This document shows, one piece after another, positions 1-6,536 of a DNA stretch of 11,154 nt. Below the pieces are notes generated by a model that saw only the letters and a list, made by a program, of their open reading frames with translations, was not told where the DNA came from and made no database searches. Each line of letters begins with the position of its first letter. Positions within the stretch are counted from its first letter, which is position 1. The translations under genes were made by a program, and so were the position numbers. Source of the DNA: an uncultured Collinsella sp. (GTDB lineage Bacteria; Actinomycetota; Coriobacteriia; Coriobacteriales; Coriobacteriaceae); the NCBI GenBank assembly GCA_900551555.1, contig URWC01000052.1, positions 1 to 11,154 on the forward strand, in the 5' to 3' direction.

Positions 1-962
1 TCCACGCGCTCGCCCGTCTCGACGACCATGGTGCGCATGGCCTTCTTCTCGAGCTTCTTGAGCACCACGGGGATCTCGCGCTCCCAAGCGGCCTGCTCCT
101 CCTCGGTGAACTCGGCGCGGATGGACTCCTTCAGAGCCTCGACCTTACCGATACGGGAGAGCTTGTCGGCGTCGCGAAGGGCGGCAGCCATCTCGTCGTA
201 GTGGGCGAAGATGCGCTCCTGGACCTCCTCGACGGGCTGGTCGAGCGGGTACTCCTTCTTGACGATGGGGCCGTTAACCTGCTCCCACTCGGCGACGAAC
301 TCGTCCTGAGCCTGGCAGAAAGCAGCAAGGGCCTCCTGGCCAAACTTCATGGCGGCGAGCATGTCGTCCTCGGAGATCTCCTCGGCGCCGGCCTCGACCA
401 TCGAGATGAAGTCGGCGGATCCGCCCAGCTCCAGGTCCAGATCGGAGTTCTCGCGCTCCTCGTAGGTGGGGTTGACGATAAACTCGCCGGTCTCCACGTT
501 ACGGCCGATGCGCACGCAGGCAAGCGGGCCCTCGAAGGGCACGCCGCCGAGCGTCATGGCCAGGGAGGCACCCATGACGTTGATGACGTCGAAGGGGTTG
601 ACCTGGTCGGCGACGAGCGAGGTAGCGACAATGTGTACCTCGTTGCGGAAGCCGTCCGGGAAGCTCGGGCGAATCGGACGGTCGATCATGCGCGCGGTGA
701 GCGTGGCCTTCTCGCTGGGACGGCCCTCACGCTTGAGGTAGCCACCCGGGATGCGGCCGGCAGCGTACATCTTCTCGTTGAAGTCGACGGTCAGCGGGAA
801 GAAGTCATAGTTCTTGCGCTCCTTGGAGACGACCACGGTGTCGAGCATCGTGGTGTCGCCCTGCTTGACCAGACAGGCGCCAGTGGCCTGCTTGGCAAGC
901 TCGCCGGACTCAAAGGTGTAGGTTTTGCCGTACAGCTCAAAGGTCTTGGATACGAGTGTCAT
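1..962 (-). CDS. pnp: Polyribonucleotide nucleotidyltransferase (PNPase), 5' part; 3' end outside window
   Basis: PNPase is a phosphorolytic 3'-to-5' exoribonuclease that degrades mRNA and trims RNAs in the cytoplasm. About 320 N-terminal residues are visible, covering the first RNase PH-like core and the start of the all-alpha linker; the family is usually about 700 residues or more, so the second core and the KH and S1 domains lie beyond base 1. Recognisable segments are the RNA-binding loop GRIPGGYLKREGRPSE near residue 70, RMIDRPIRPSFP shortly after, and LGGSADFISMVEAGA near residue 180. The ATG at 960-962 is preceded by AAAGGAG with a 4-base spacer. The gene follows rpsO, a classic bacterial arrangement, but an intrinsic terminator lies between them, so expression needs read-through or a promoter in the 103-base leader, where I see no clear one. 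Hairpins in that leader suggest post-transcriptional control. Confidence 0.97.
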   Translation of the reverse strand, partial: MTLVSKTFELYGKTYTFESGELAKQATGACLVKQGDTTMLDTVVVSKERKNYDFFPLTVDFNEKMYAAGRIPGGYLKREGRPSEKATLTARMIDRPIRPSFPDGFRNEVHIVATSLVADQVNPFDVINVMGASLAMTLGGVPFEGPLACVRIGRNVETGEFIVNPTYEERENSDLDLELGGSADFISMVEAGAEEISEDDMLAAMKFGQEALAAFCQAQDEFVAEWEQVNGPIVKKEYPLDQPVEEVQERIFAHYDEMAAALRDADKLSRIGKVEALKESIRAEFTEEEQAAWEREIPVVLKKLEKKAMRTMVVETGERV

Positions 963-1065
963 TGTTCTCCTTTACCCCACAGGCCCCTTGCCTGCGGGCT
1001 TCTCATGTGACGCGGGCCCCCTGCCCCCGCCACGCTTCAGAGCGTGATTGTTCACGCCCTTACAC
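963..1065 (-). promoter_or_regulatory. Structured pnp 5' leader with alternative hairpins
   Basis: This untranslated stretch between the rpsO terminator and pnp is rich in inverted repeats. In transcript order, the first arm (1057-1052, GCGTGA) can pair with the middle arm (1047-1042, TCACGC) across a 4-base loop. The middle arm (1046-1041, CACGCT) can instead pair with a third arm (1036-1031, AGCGTG), also across a 4-base loop, so the two hairpins exclude each other. A further stem pairs 990-998 with 976-984 (nine pairs, one of them G-U, 5-base loop) and ends a few bases before the Shine-Dalgarno sequence. None is followed by a T run, so these are not terminators. E. coli pnp is autoregulated through a leader stem cut by RNase III; that this leader works similarly is inference. 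Confidence 0.5.
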
Positions 1066-1096
1066 AAAAAGAGCGTCCCGCATGCAGGACGCTCTT
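1066..1096 (-). terminator. Intrinsic terminator after rpsO
   Basis: Read on the minus strand, a perfect 10-base-pair stem (AAGAGCGTCC with GGACGCTCTT, 8-base loop) runs directly into a run of T. It starts 16 bases after the rpsO stop codon. The stem is strong and the T run short (five T, two of them in the stem), so partial read-through into pnp is possible, as known for rpsO-pnp in E. coli. Confidence 0.88.
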
Positions 1097-1112
1097 AGCA
1101 TGTACAAGTTCG

Positions 1113-1391
1113 CTACTGAATATTGTCGCGAATGCCCAGAGCCTTGATGAGCTCACGGTACTCGACGATGTCGTTCTTCTTGATGTAGGAGAGAAGACGA
1201 CGACGACGACCGACGAGCATGAGCAGGCCACGACGGGTGTGGAAGTCCTTCTGGTGGGACTTCATGTGCTCGGTCAGCTCCTTGATGCGCTCGGACAGGA
1301 TGGCGACCTGAACCTTGGGGTTGCCGGTGTCGACCGGGGTGTTACCGAACTGGGCAGTCAGCTCCGCCTTGCGCTCTTTGGAAACAGTCAT
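1113..1391 (-). CDS. rpsO: 30S ribosomal protein S15
   Basis: S15 is a primary 16S rRNA-binding protein that organises the central domain of the 30S subunit. The 92-residue product is close to the usual 89. It shows the family signature throughout: DTGNPKVQVAILSERI at residues 21-36, LTEHMKSHQKDFHTRRGLL at 39-57 and the basic GRRRRLLSYI at 61-70. The ATG at 1389-1391 is chosen because it gives the standard S15 N-terminus (MTVSKERKAEL) and has AAAGGTGA a few bases upstream; a longer in-frame reading to 1469 would run through the hairpin-rich leader and adds no S15-like sequence. It follows recO after a 138-base gap and is closed by its own terminator, so it probably has its own promoter. S15 commonly represses its own mRNA by binding the leader, and paired alternative hairpins are present just upstream. 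Confidence 0.98.
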   Translation of the reverse strand: MTVSKERKAELTAQFGNTPVDTGNPKVQVAILSERIKELTEHMKSHQKDFHTRRGLLMLVGRRRRLLSYIKKNDIVEYRELIKALGIRDNIQ

Positions 1392-1529
1392 TGTTTCACC
1401 TTTCGTTTTGCGTCGCCATCGGGCGACTCGATTCGCCTCGGACTGGGAAGCCGCCGGTGGAGCGAGCAACCAAGGTCGAGGTACTAACAGGCCGATATGT
1501 TACCACAAGCAGCCCGCCCCTGCGCATCA
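1392..1529 (-). promoter_or_regulatory. rpsO leader and probable promoter region, with alternative hairpins
   Basis: This is the 138-base gap between recO and rpsO. Near its downstream end, three arms can form two mutually exclusive hairpins in the transcript. GGCGA (1437-1433) pairs with TCGCC (1426-1422) over a 6-base loop; alternatively GTCGCC (1427-1422) pairs with GGCGAC (1417-1412) over a 4-base loop. The second hairpin ends about 10 bases before the Shine-Dalgarno AAAGGTGA. S15 autoregulatory leaders of several unrelated shapes are known, so this is a plausible S15-binding site, though that is inference. Possible promoter elements are weak: TTGTGG (1508-1503) with TAGTAC (1486-1481) at 16-base spacing, or TAACAT (1502-1497) alone. 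The plus strand at 1480-1495 resembles the 3' end of 23S rRNA. I see no recO terminator. Confidence 0.5.
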
Positions 1530-2279
1530 TCACCGACCCAACATGAATTCCATCGCACGGAGGCGCTGATCGGTGTGCGTGGCGGCCCAAACATGCGAAA
1601 GCCCGAGCAAGAATGCCGCCGTATGCGGGTCGATTCGCTCGGCCATGAGCGCATCGAAGGTCATGGACATGAGGGCGCGCAGCCATGCGACCTCACCGGT
1701 CGACACCAACTCGGCACCCGGAACGCTCGACGCGCACGAGCCGCACATGAGCCCGCCGGCCTGGGGCGAAAAATACGACAGCATGGGGTCTCCGCACAGC
1801 ACGCAGGCCGAAAAATCGGGTCGGTAGCCAACGTGCGACAGCAGCTTAAAGACAAAGGCCGCCACGAGCAGATCCATATGCGCTGTGTCGAGCCCGCTGC
1901 CCACCAGGACAAGCGCTCGCTGCGTTATGGCAAAGGTAAACGGGTCCTCGGCGTCCTCGAACGAGCACACGCGCGCGACCTCGGCGATCGCGCTTGCGGC
2001 GCAGGTCGTCTCGTAATCGGGCGCAGCGCCGAGCGGCGCTTCCATAAGCTCGGCCTGGGAAACCACGTCGAGCGACCGCCCATGCGCGAGCAGCATGTCG
2101 ACGGTACAGAACAGCTCACAGCGCGCAGCCAGGCGCCCACCGGGTTTACGGGCACCCTTTGCCACGGCACGAACCTGCCGACCTCGCTCATCAAGCATCG
2201 TCAAGATCAGATCGGTCTCCTTGAGCTTGGTCTTATCGAGGACGAGTACCTTTGTGCGATATGTCCGTGAGCCTGCCAT
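1530..2279 (-). CDS. recO: DNA repair protein RecO
   Basis: RecO acts with RecF and RecR to load RecA on SSB-coated single-stranded DNA in gap repair, and can anneal strands. The 249-residue product has the expected layout. The N-terminal OB fold begins RTYRTKVLVLDKTKLKETD (residues 5-23) and includes the conserved KGARKP segment (41-46). A helical middle follows, then a four-cysteine zinc site formed by CVLC (159-162) and CGSC (179-182), as in many Gram-positive and actinobacterial RecO proteins. The ATG at 2277-2279 gives the normal N-terminus. Its Shine-Dalgarno is poor: AAGGG lies about 12 bases upstream, in the era stop region, so initiation probably depends on coupling to era, which ends 15 bases upstream. 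Era followed by recO is a common order in Gram-positives. It is the last gene of the long operon before rpsO. Confidence 0.95.
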   Translation of the reverse strand: MAGSRTYRTKVLVLDKTKLKETDLILTMLDERGRQVRAVAKGARKPGGRLAARCELFCTVDMLLAHGRSLDVVSQAELMEAPLGAAPDYETTCAASAIAEVARVCSFEDAEDPFTFAITQRALVLVGSGLDTAHMDLLVAAFVFKLLSHVGYRPDFSACVLCGDPMLSYFSPQAGGLMCGSCASSVPGAELVSTGEVAWLRALMSMTFDALMAERIDPHTAAFLLGLSHVWAATHTDQRLRAMEFMLGR

Positions 2280-2294
2280 GGTCGCTGCGCGCCC

Positions 2295-3362
2295 TTAGTC
2301 CTCGGCGCTATACCCAAAGCGGCGAATCTGGGCCTCGTCGTCACGCCAGCCGGCCTTGACCTTCACGTCCAGCTCCAAAAAGACCTGCGTGCCAAAGATG
2401 CGCTCAAGATCGCGACGGGCATCGATACCGATATGCTTGATCATCTCGCCGCCCTTGCCGATGATGATGCCCTTTTGGCCCTCGCGCTCGACGTAAATGG
2501 TGGCGTGCACGCGCAGTACCTTCTTGGTCTGCTCGAGCGCATCGCAGATCACGCCAACGGAGTGCGGGATCTCATCACGGGTGCGGCGCAAGACCTTCTC
2601 GCGCACAAACTCGGCAACGAGCGTCTCATCGGAAGCGTCGGTACCCATGTCCTCGGGGAACCAACGCGGACCCTCGGGCAAAAAGTGCGCAACGGTCTCG
2701 ATGAAGGCATCGACGTTGAAGTTCTTGACCGACGACGTAACGATCTCGTCGTCATACTCCATGAGCTCGTGGGCGGCCTTGAGCTGTTCCATAACCTGTG
2801 CGGGATCGGCCTCATCGGCCTTGGTGAGCACCAGGACCTTCTTGCAACGGGCGCATCTGACGCGCTCGGCAACCCAAGCGTCTCCCCTGCCAATCGGCTT
2901 GGTGGCATCAATCAAAAACGCGACGACATCGACATCGTTCAGCTCGAACAACGCGCTCTTGTTGAGCTCGGATCCCAGACCGTCCTTGGGCTTATGAATA
3001 CCCGGGGTATCGACAAAGACCAGCTGGTAGCCGGGACGGTTGACGACGGCGCGCATGCGGCGGCGGGTCGTCTGGGCCACCGGTGAGGTGATGGCGACCT
3101 TCTTGCCATAGCAGGCATTAAGCAGCGTGGACTTGCCGGCGTTGGGGCGTCCGACCAGGGCCACGAAGCCGCTGCGAAAACCAGGCTCAACGTCGCCAAA
3201 GCCCGCGAGGTTGTCGTCCTCGTCGCACAGGGCGTCGAGCTCCTCATCGCTCATGCCCTCAAACGGATCGAACTCCTCGACACCCTCGAGCCCCTCGGTA
3301 TCCACCGCGTCCAAAGTCTCGTCGTCCAGGATCTCATCGGTAGGCTGCATATTGTCGGACAT
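2295..3362 (-). CDS. era: GTPase Era with acidic N-terminal extension
   Basis: Era is an essential Ras-like GTPase that binds the 3' end of 16S rRNA and acts as a checkpoint in 30S assembly. In this 355-residue protein the GTPase motifs are intact: G1 GRPNAGKS (71-78), the ITSPVAQTTR segment around G2 (91-100), G3 DTPG (118-121) and G4 TKAD (180-183). The C-terminal KH domain shows GKGGEMIKHIG (302-312) and the usual Era ending with KVKAGWRDDE (335-344). Era is usually near 300 residues; the excess is a 60-residue N-terminal extension with 24 Asp/Glu and no counterpart in standard Era. The long start is supported by AAGGGA about six bases before the ATG at 3360-3362 and a gap of only 12 bases to dgkA; an internal Met at residue 37 has no comparable context evident. 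Neighbouring ybeY and phoH share its role in 16S maturation. Confidence 0.96.
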   Translation of the reverse strand: MSDNMQPTDEILDDETLDAVDTEGLEGVEEFDPFEGMSDEELDALCDEDDNLAGFGDVEPGFRSGFVALVGRPNAGKSTLLNACYGKKVAITSPVAQTTRRRMRAVVNRPGYQLVFVDTPGIHKPKDGLGSELNKSALFELNDVDVVAFLIDATKPIGRGDAWVAERVRCARCKKVLVLTKADEADPAQVMEQLKAAHELMEYDDEIVTSSVKNFNVDAFIETVAHFLPEGPRWFPEDMGTDASDETLVAEFVREKVLRRTRDEIPHSVGVICDALEQTKKVLRVHATIYVEREGQKGIIIGKGGEMIKHIGIDARRDLERIFGTQVFLELDVKVKAGWRDDEAQIRRFGYSAED

Positions 3363-3374
3363 GGGAATCCCTTT

Positions 3375-3752
3375 CTAAATAAAGCCGAGCGCGTGGGCAA
3401 ATACCAGCACGCCCACAATCGCGGCGGTGATGGAAAGAATGTATACAGAGGCGGCGGCGATGTCCTTCGCGCGCTTGGCCAGTGGATGCAGCTCCTGGGT
3501 CGCGAGGTCGACAATCGCCTCCATGGCGGTATTGCACAGCTCGCCGTGAATCACCAGGCCACAACAGATGATAATCGTGGCCCACTCGGCAATGTCGAGG
3601 CCCACGATACAGCCGGCAATGACGGTGCACACGCCCGCCACGAGCATGACCTTAATGTTGCGCTCGGTCTTGACGGCGGTAACGAAGCCCTCCATGGCAT
3701 AGGAGAACGACTTTAAGAAGGACGGATGGTCCTTGTTAGATCCGGGAATCAT
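3375..3752 (-). CDS. dgkA: Diacylglycerol/undecaprenol kinase, DgkA family
   Basis: This is a small integral-membrane kinase. In Gram-positive relatives the substrate is usually undecaprenol, giving the lipid carrier undecaprenyl phosphate for cell-wall synthesis; in proteobacteria it is diacylglycerol. I cannot tell the substrate from sequence. The 125-residue length is normal. Family hallmarks are KTERNIKVML (28-37), the catalytic block GELCNTAMEAIVDL (70-83) with Glu71, Asn74 and Glu78 in the spacing of the E. coli active-site residues, and HPLAKRAKDIAA (89-100). Three hydrophobic segments near 34-52, 57-76 and 100-121 match the three-helix fold. The ATG at 3750-3752 has AGGAG upstream, overlapping the ybeY stop codon (TAGGAG), so the two genes are tightly linked. 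Placement between ybeY and era is the usual Gram-positive order. Confidence 0.95.
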   Translation of the reverse strand: MIPGSNKDHPSFLKSFSYAMEGFVTAVKTERNIKVMLVAGVCTVIAGCIVGLDIAEWATIIICCGLVIHGELCNTAMEAIVDLATQELHPLAKRAKDIAAASVYILSITAAIVGVLVFAHALGFI

Positions 3753-3761
3753 AGACGGCTC

Positions 3762-4271
3762 CTAGTCGTGGGCGTGGTTGGTGATGGGGCCGACATGGAC
3801 TAGCTTGGGGTCCTCGCCGCGCTCGAGCGCCAGATCGCGCAGGATGGCGTCCTCGCGGGCCTCCATGACCTCGGCCTCGTCGTCATCAATATGGTCATAG
3901 CCCAGCAGGTGCAGCATGCCGTGAACGAGCATCAGACGGCACTCGTCAGCGGGGCTATTGCCAAAACCGGGGGCCTGACGGGCAATGACCTCCGGGGCCA
4001 AGATGATATCGCCGAGCTCGAGCGTCTCATCGGCGGGAATGTCATCGTCAAAGGCCGAGTCGCATTCAAACGAGAGCACATCGGTGGTGCGGTCGATGCC
4101 GCGCCACTCGTGGTTGAGCTCGTGCATCTCGTCCTCGTCGACATACGAAAGGGAAATCTCGACTTCACGCTCAACGCTCTCGGCGGCAAGCACAACCTCG
4201 CAGATGTGCTCCACCTCCTGCGCGTCGAGCAGCGTATCGAGCTCGGCATCGTTGCTGATCAATACACTCAA
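3762..4271 (-). CDS. ybeY: Endoribonuclease YbeY (rRNA maturation factor)
   Basis: YbeY is a zinc-dependent single-strand endoribonuclease involved in 16S rRNA 3'-end maturation, 70S quality control and late 30S assembly. The product is 169 residues, near the family norm. It carries the metal site HGMLHLLGYDH (117-127) with His117, His121 and His127, and the upstream conserved block LNHEWRGIDRTTDVLSF (52-68), where Arg57 aligns with the functional arginine of E. coli YbeY. LGDIILAPEV (86-95) is also typical. The start codon is TTG (4269-4271), preceded by GGAAGGAG with a 5-base spacer inside the end of phoH. The start overlaps the phoH stop as TTGA, so translation is probably coupled. No nearer ATG gives a better start. 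The phoH-ybeY pair is widely conserved. Confidence 0.96.
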   Translation of the reverse strand: MSVLISNDAELDTLLDAQEVEHICEVVLAAESVEREVEISLSYVDEDEMHELNHEWRGIDRTTDVLSFECDSAFDDDIPADETLELGDIILAPEVIARQAPGFGNSPADECRLMLVHGMLHLLGYDHIDDDEAEVMEAREDAILRDLALERGEDPKLVHVGPITNHAHD

Positions 4272-5254
4272 CGGGACTCCTTCCGGTCACGTGCGCGTTT
4301 CTCGCGCACATCATCATAAGTATCGTATGCCTCGACGATACGTCCCACCAAGGCATGGCGCACCACGTCGGCACGCTCGAGGTGCGAAAATGCGACATCG
4401 TCGACACGGCCCAAAATCTGCTCAACGTCAGCAAGACCGCCGCGACGACCAACCAGGTCGCGCTGACTCAGGTCGCCGGTAATCACAAACTTGGAGTTAA
4501 AGCCCAGGCGCGTCAGGAACATCTTCATCTGCTCGGGCGTGGTATTTTGGGCCTCGTCGAGCACCACGAAGGCATCGCTCAGCGTGCGGCCGCGCATGTA
4601 GGCAAGCGGGGCGATCTCGATCACGCCGCGCTCCATAAGCTCATCGGTGCGCTCGCGATCCATCATGTCAAAAAGGGCGTCGTAGAGCGGACGCATGTAG
4701 GGATCGATCTTTTCCTCAAGGGTACCGGGCAAAAAGCCCAGGTTCTCCCCCGCCTCGACAACCGGACGCGTCAAGATCAGACGGCCCACCTCGTGACGCT
4801 TGAGCGCGGCAACGGCGAGCGCCATGGCCAGATAGGTCTTACCGGTACCGGCGGGACCCAGGCCAAACGTGATGGTATGCGAGCGGATGGCATCCACATA
4901 GCGCTTTTGGCCGAGCGTCTTGGGGCGAATGGCACGACCGCGATACGAAAGCAGCACATCATCGCGAAGCGACGTAGCCTCGTGCTCACCGTCGCGCAAG
5001 ACGGCCAGGCAGCGAGAGACATCGTCGGAAGACAGCGTGCGTCCGGCGGCCGCCTCGCGAAAAGCATGCTCGAAAAAGCGTGCCACGAGCTCGACCTCGT
5101 CCGGGTCACCGCTCACGGCGATACTATCGCCACGGGCGACCACGTGGGCGCGAACCAAACTCTCGAGCGCACGAAGGACGCCGTCGCCGGCACCCAAAAC
5201 GCGCGAGGGGTCAATACCTTCGGGAACGGTAAGTCTAATCTTCGAGGCTTCCAT
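4268..5254 (-). CDS. phoH: PhoH-like/YbeZ P-loop ATPase
   Basis: PhoH/YbeZ proteins are cytoplasmic P-loop ATPases, linked to RNA metabolism and to YbeY in ribosome maturation; the exact activity is poorly defined. The 328-residue product has a small N-terminal domain (about 1-95), then the PhoH ATPase: KTLGQKRYVDAI (112-123), Walker A GPAGTGKT (133-140), RPVVEAGENLGFLPG (163-177), Walker B VVLDEAQN (230-237) and VITGDLSQRD (257-266). The C-terminus is a charged tail. I chose the ATG at 5252-5254 because AGGGAGG lies just upstream, although the spacer is only 3 bases; an in-frame ATG at 5270-5272 lacks a Shine-Dalgarno, and longer readings run deep into mtaB. The gene overlaps the end of mtaB by 20 bases and ybeY by 4 bases, implying coupling on both sides. 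Confidence 0.94.
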   Translation of the reverse strand: MEASKIRLTVPEGIDPSRVLGAGDGVLRALESLVRAHVVARGDSIAVSGDPDEVELVARFFEHAFREAAAGRTLSSDDVSRCLAVLRDGEHEATSLRDDVLLSYRGRAIRPKTLGQKRYVDAIRSHTITFGLGPAGTGKTYLAMALAVAALKRHEVGRLILTRPVVEAGENLGFLPGTLEEKIDPYMRPLYDALFDMMDRERTDELMERGVIEIAPLAYMRGRTLSDAFVVLDEAQNTTPEQMKMFLTRLGFNSKFVITGDLSQRDLVGRRGGLADVEQILGRVDDVAFSHLERADVVRHALVGRIVEAYDTYDDVREKRARDRKESR

Positions 5255-6527
5255 GGACCTCCCTGCGTGCATGGACCAAGCCGGAATCATCGACTCCGAT
5301 GATAGCAACATCGAGCAGGCACGGGGCTGTGAGTCCACAGGTATCGTCAAGACGGGCATGATGGAACGAACCGAGCGTCAGGTTGTCGCCATACTCGAGC
5401 ACGGCACGCTCGACGGTGCCCACGCGACGGCGAGCGTCGGCAATGGCAAGCTCCTGCGCCGCGGCTCGCATACGACGGCTGCGCTCGGCCATAACCTCGG
5501 GCGGCACCTGGTCGGGCATATCGGCAGCAAGGGTACCGGGACGCTTGCTGTAGCGGAACACGTGCATACGCGAAAAGCCCACGCGGCGGCACAGCGCCAG
5601 CGACTCCTCAAACTCCTCGTCCGTCTCGCCGGGAAAACCGACGATGACGTCGCACGAAAGCGACGCCTGGGGCAAGTTGGCGCGAATCATGCGCACCGTC
5701 TCCTCAAAGGCCTCGGCGCTATAGGGACGGCCCATGCGATGCAGTGTCCTTGTGCAGCCGGACTGCACGGGCAGGTGCAAAAACGGAGCGATGCGCTGCG
5801 GATAGCGCGCCATGACCTTAAGCAGGGACTCGGAGATATCCATGGGCTCGACCGAGGAAATGCGCACATGCGGAATAGACGTGCGCTCCATGATCGCCTC
5901 GAGCAGCTCATCGATCTCGACGTGTTCGTCAGTCGCGCTCTTGCCGTCGTAGGCGCCCAGGTTCACACCCGTCAGCACCACCTCGGGCACGCCGGCCTCC
6001 TGTGCCTCGCGAACTTGCTCGAGCACGGACTTGACCGGCACGGAGCGCTCGGGGCCGCGAGCCTTCCACACAATGCAATAGGTGCAACGATGGTTGCAGC
6101 CGTCCTGGATCTTCACACCCAGACGCGAGCGACCGAGTGCGTCGACCACCTCGCCGTCGCTGCAGGCGGGAACGTCATCGGACTCAACGCCCAGCACCTC
6201 GCAGACGCGTTCGGCGACATCGATCTTGGACGGCTCGGCGATCACGCGGTCCGAAAGCTCCAGAAGCTCCTCGGGGTGCAAATTGACCACGCATCCGGTC
6301 ACGACCACATAGGGCTCGTTTGGATAGGCCAGTGCATGGCGAACGGCCTTACGGGTCTTGGCCTCGGCCTCGCCCGTAACGGCACAGGTGTTAATGACGA
6401 TCAGCTCGGCATCCTGAGGCTCCACCATCGCAAAGCCCAGGCGCATAAGATCGGCAGTGATACGGTCGGACTCAACCCGGTTGACACGGCAGCCGAGGTT
6501 GACGACAGAGATATGAGGTGCGAGCAC
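5235..6527 (-). CDS. mtaB: tRNA (N6-threonylcarbamoyladenosine37) methylthiotransferase MtaB
   Basis: MtaB is a radical SAM methylthiotransferase that converts t6A37 to ms2t6A37 in ANN-decoding tRNAs. The 430-residue product has the expected three domains. The N-terminal UPF0004 domain supplies three cysteines for one iron-sulfur cluster: Cys13 in NLGCRVN, Cys48 in INTCAVT and Cys79 in VVTGCVV. The radical SAM domain has the CxxxCxxC motif CNHRCTYC (144-151). A TRAM-like C-terminal region starts near residue 365. The GCRVN form of the first motif points to MtaB rather than MiaB (GCQMN), and overall similarity excludes RimO with less certainty. The start is GTG (6525-6527), with AAGGAG five bases upstream; that signal overlaps the dnaJ stop codon (TAAGGAG). 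The 3' end overlaps phoH by 20 bases. Confidence 0.93.
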   Translation of the reverse strand: MLAPHISVVNLGCRVNRVESDRITADLMRLGFAMVEPQDAELIVINTCAVTGEAEAKTRKAVRHALAYPNEPYVVVTGCVVNLHPEELLELSDRVIAEPSKIDVAERVCEVLGVESDDVPACSDGEVVDALGRSRLGVKIQDGCNHRCTYCIVWKARGPERSVPVKSVLEQVREAQEAGVPEVVLTGVNLGAYDGKSATDEHVEIDELLEAIMERTSIPHVRISSVEPMDISESLLKVMARYPQRIAPFLHLPVQSGCTRTLHRMGRPYSAEAFEETVRMIRANLPQASLSCDVIVGFPGETDEEFEESLALCRRVGFSRMHVFRYSKRPGTLAADMPDQVPPEVMAERSRRMRAAAQELAIADARRRVGTVERAVLEYGDNLTLGSFHHARLDDTCGLTAPCLLDVAIIGVDDSGLVHARREVHGSLED

Positions 6528-6536
6528 GCGGGCTCC

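Noticed and set aside
201..1010. Plus-strand open frame opposite the start of pnp
   Set aside because: Shadow of the pnp reading frame; it has no family resemblance.
1201..1225. GAC/CGA trinucleotide repeat
   Set aside because: It is simply the codons for the run of arginines in S15, a conserved protein feature.
1392..1469. N-terminal extension of rpsO
   Set aside because: S15 never needs it, the sequence is leader-like with hairpins, and a good ribosome binding site serves the ATG at 1391.
5255..5359. Longer phoH starting at an ATG at 5359
   Set aside because: It would add residues that only mirror mtaB coding sequence and overlap it by more than 120 bases; the ATG at 5254 has AGGGAGG.
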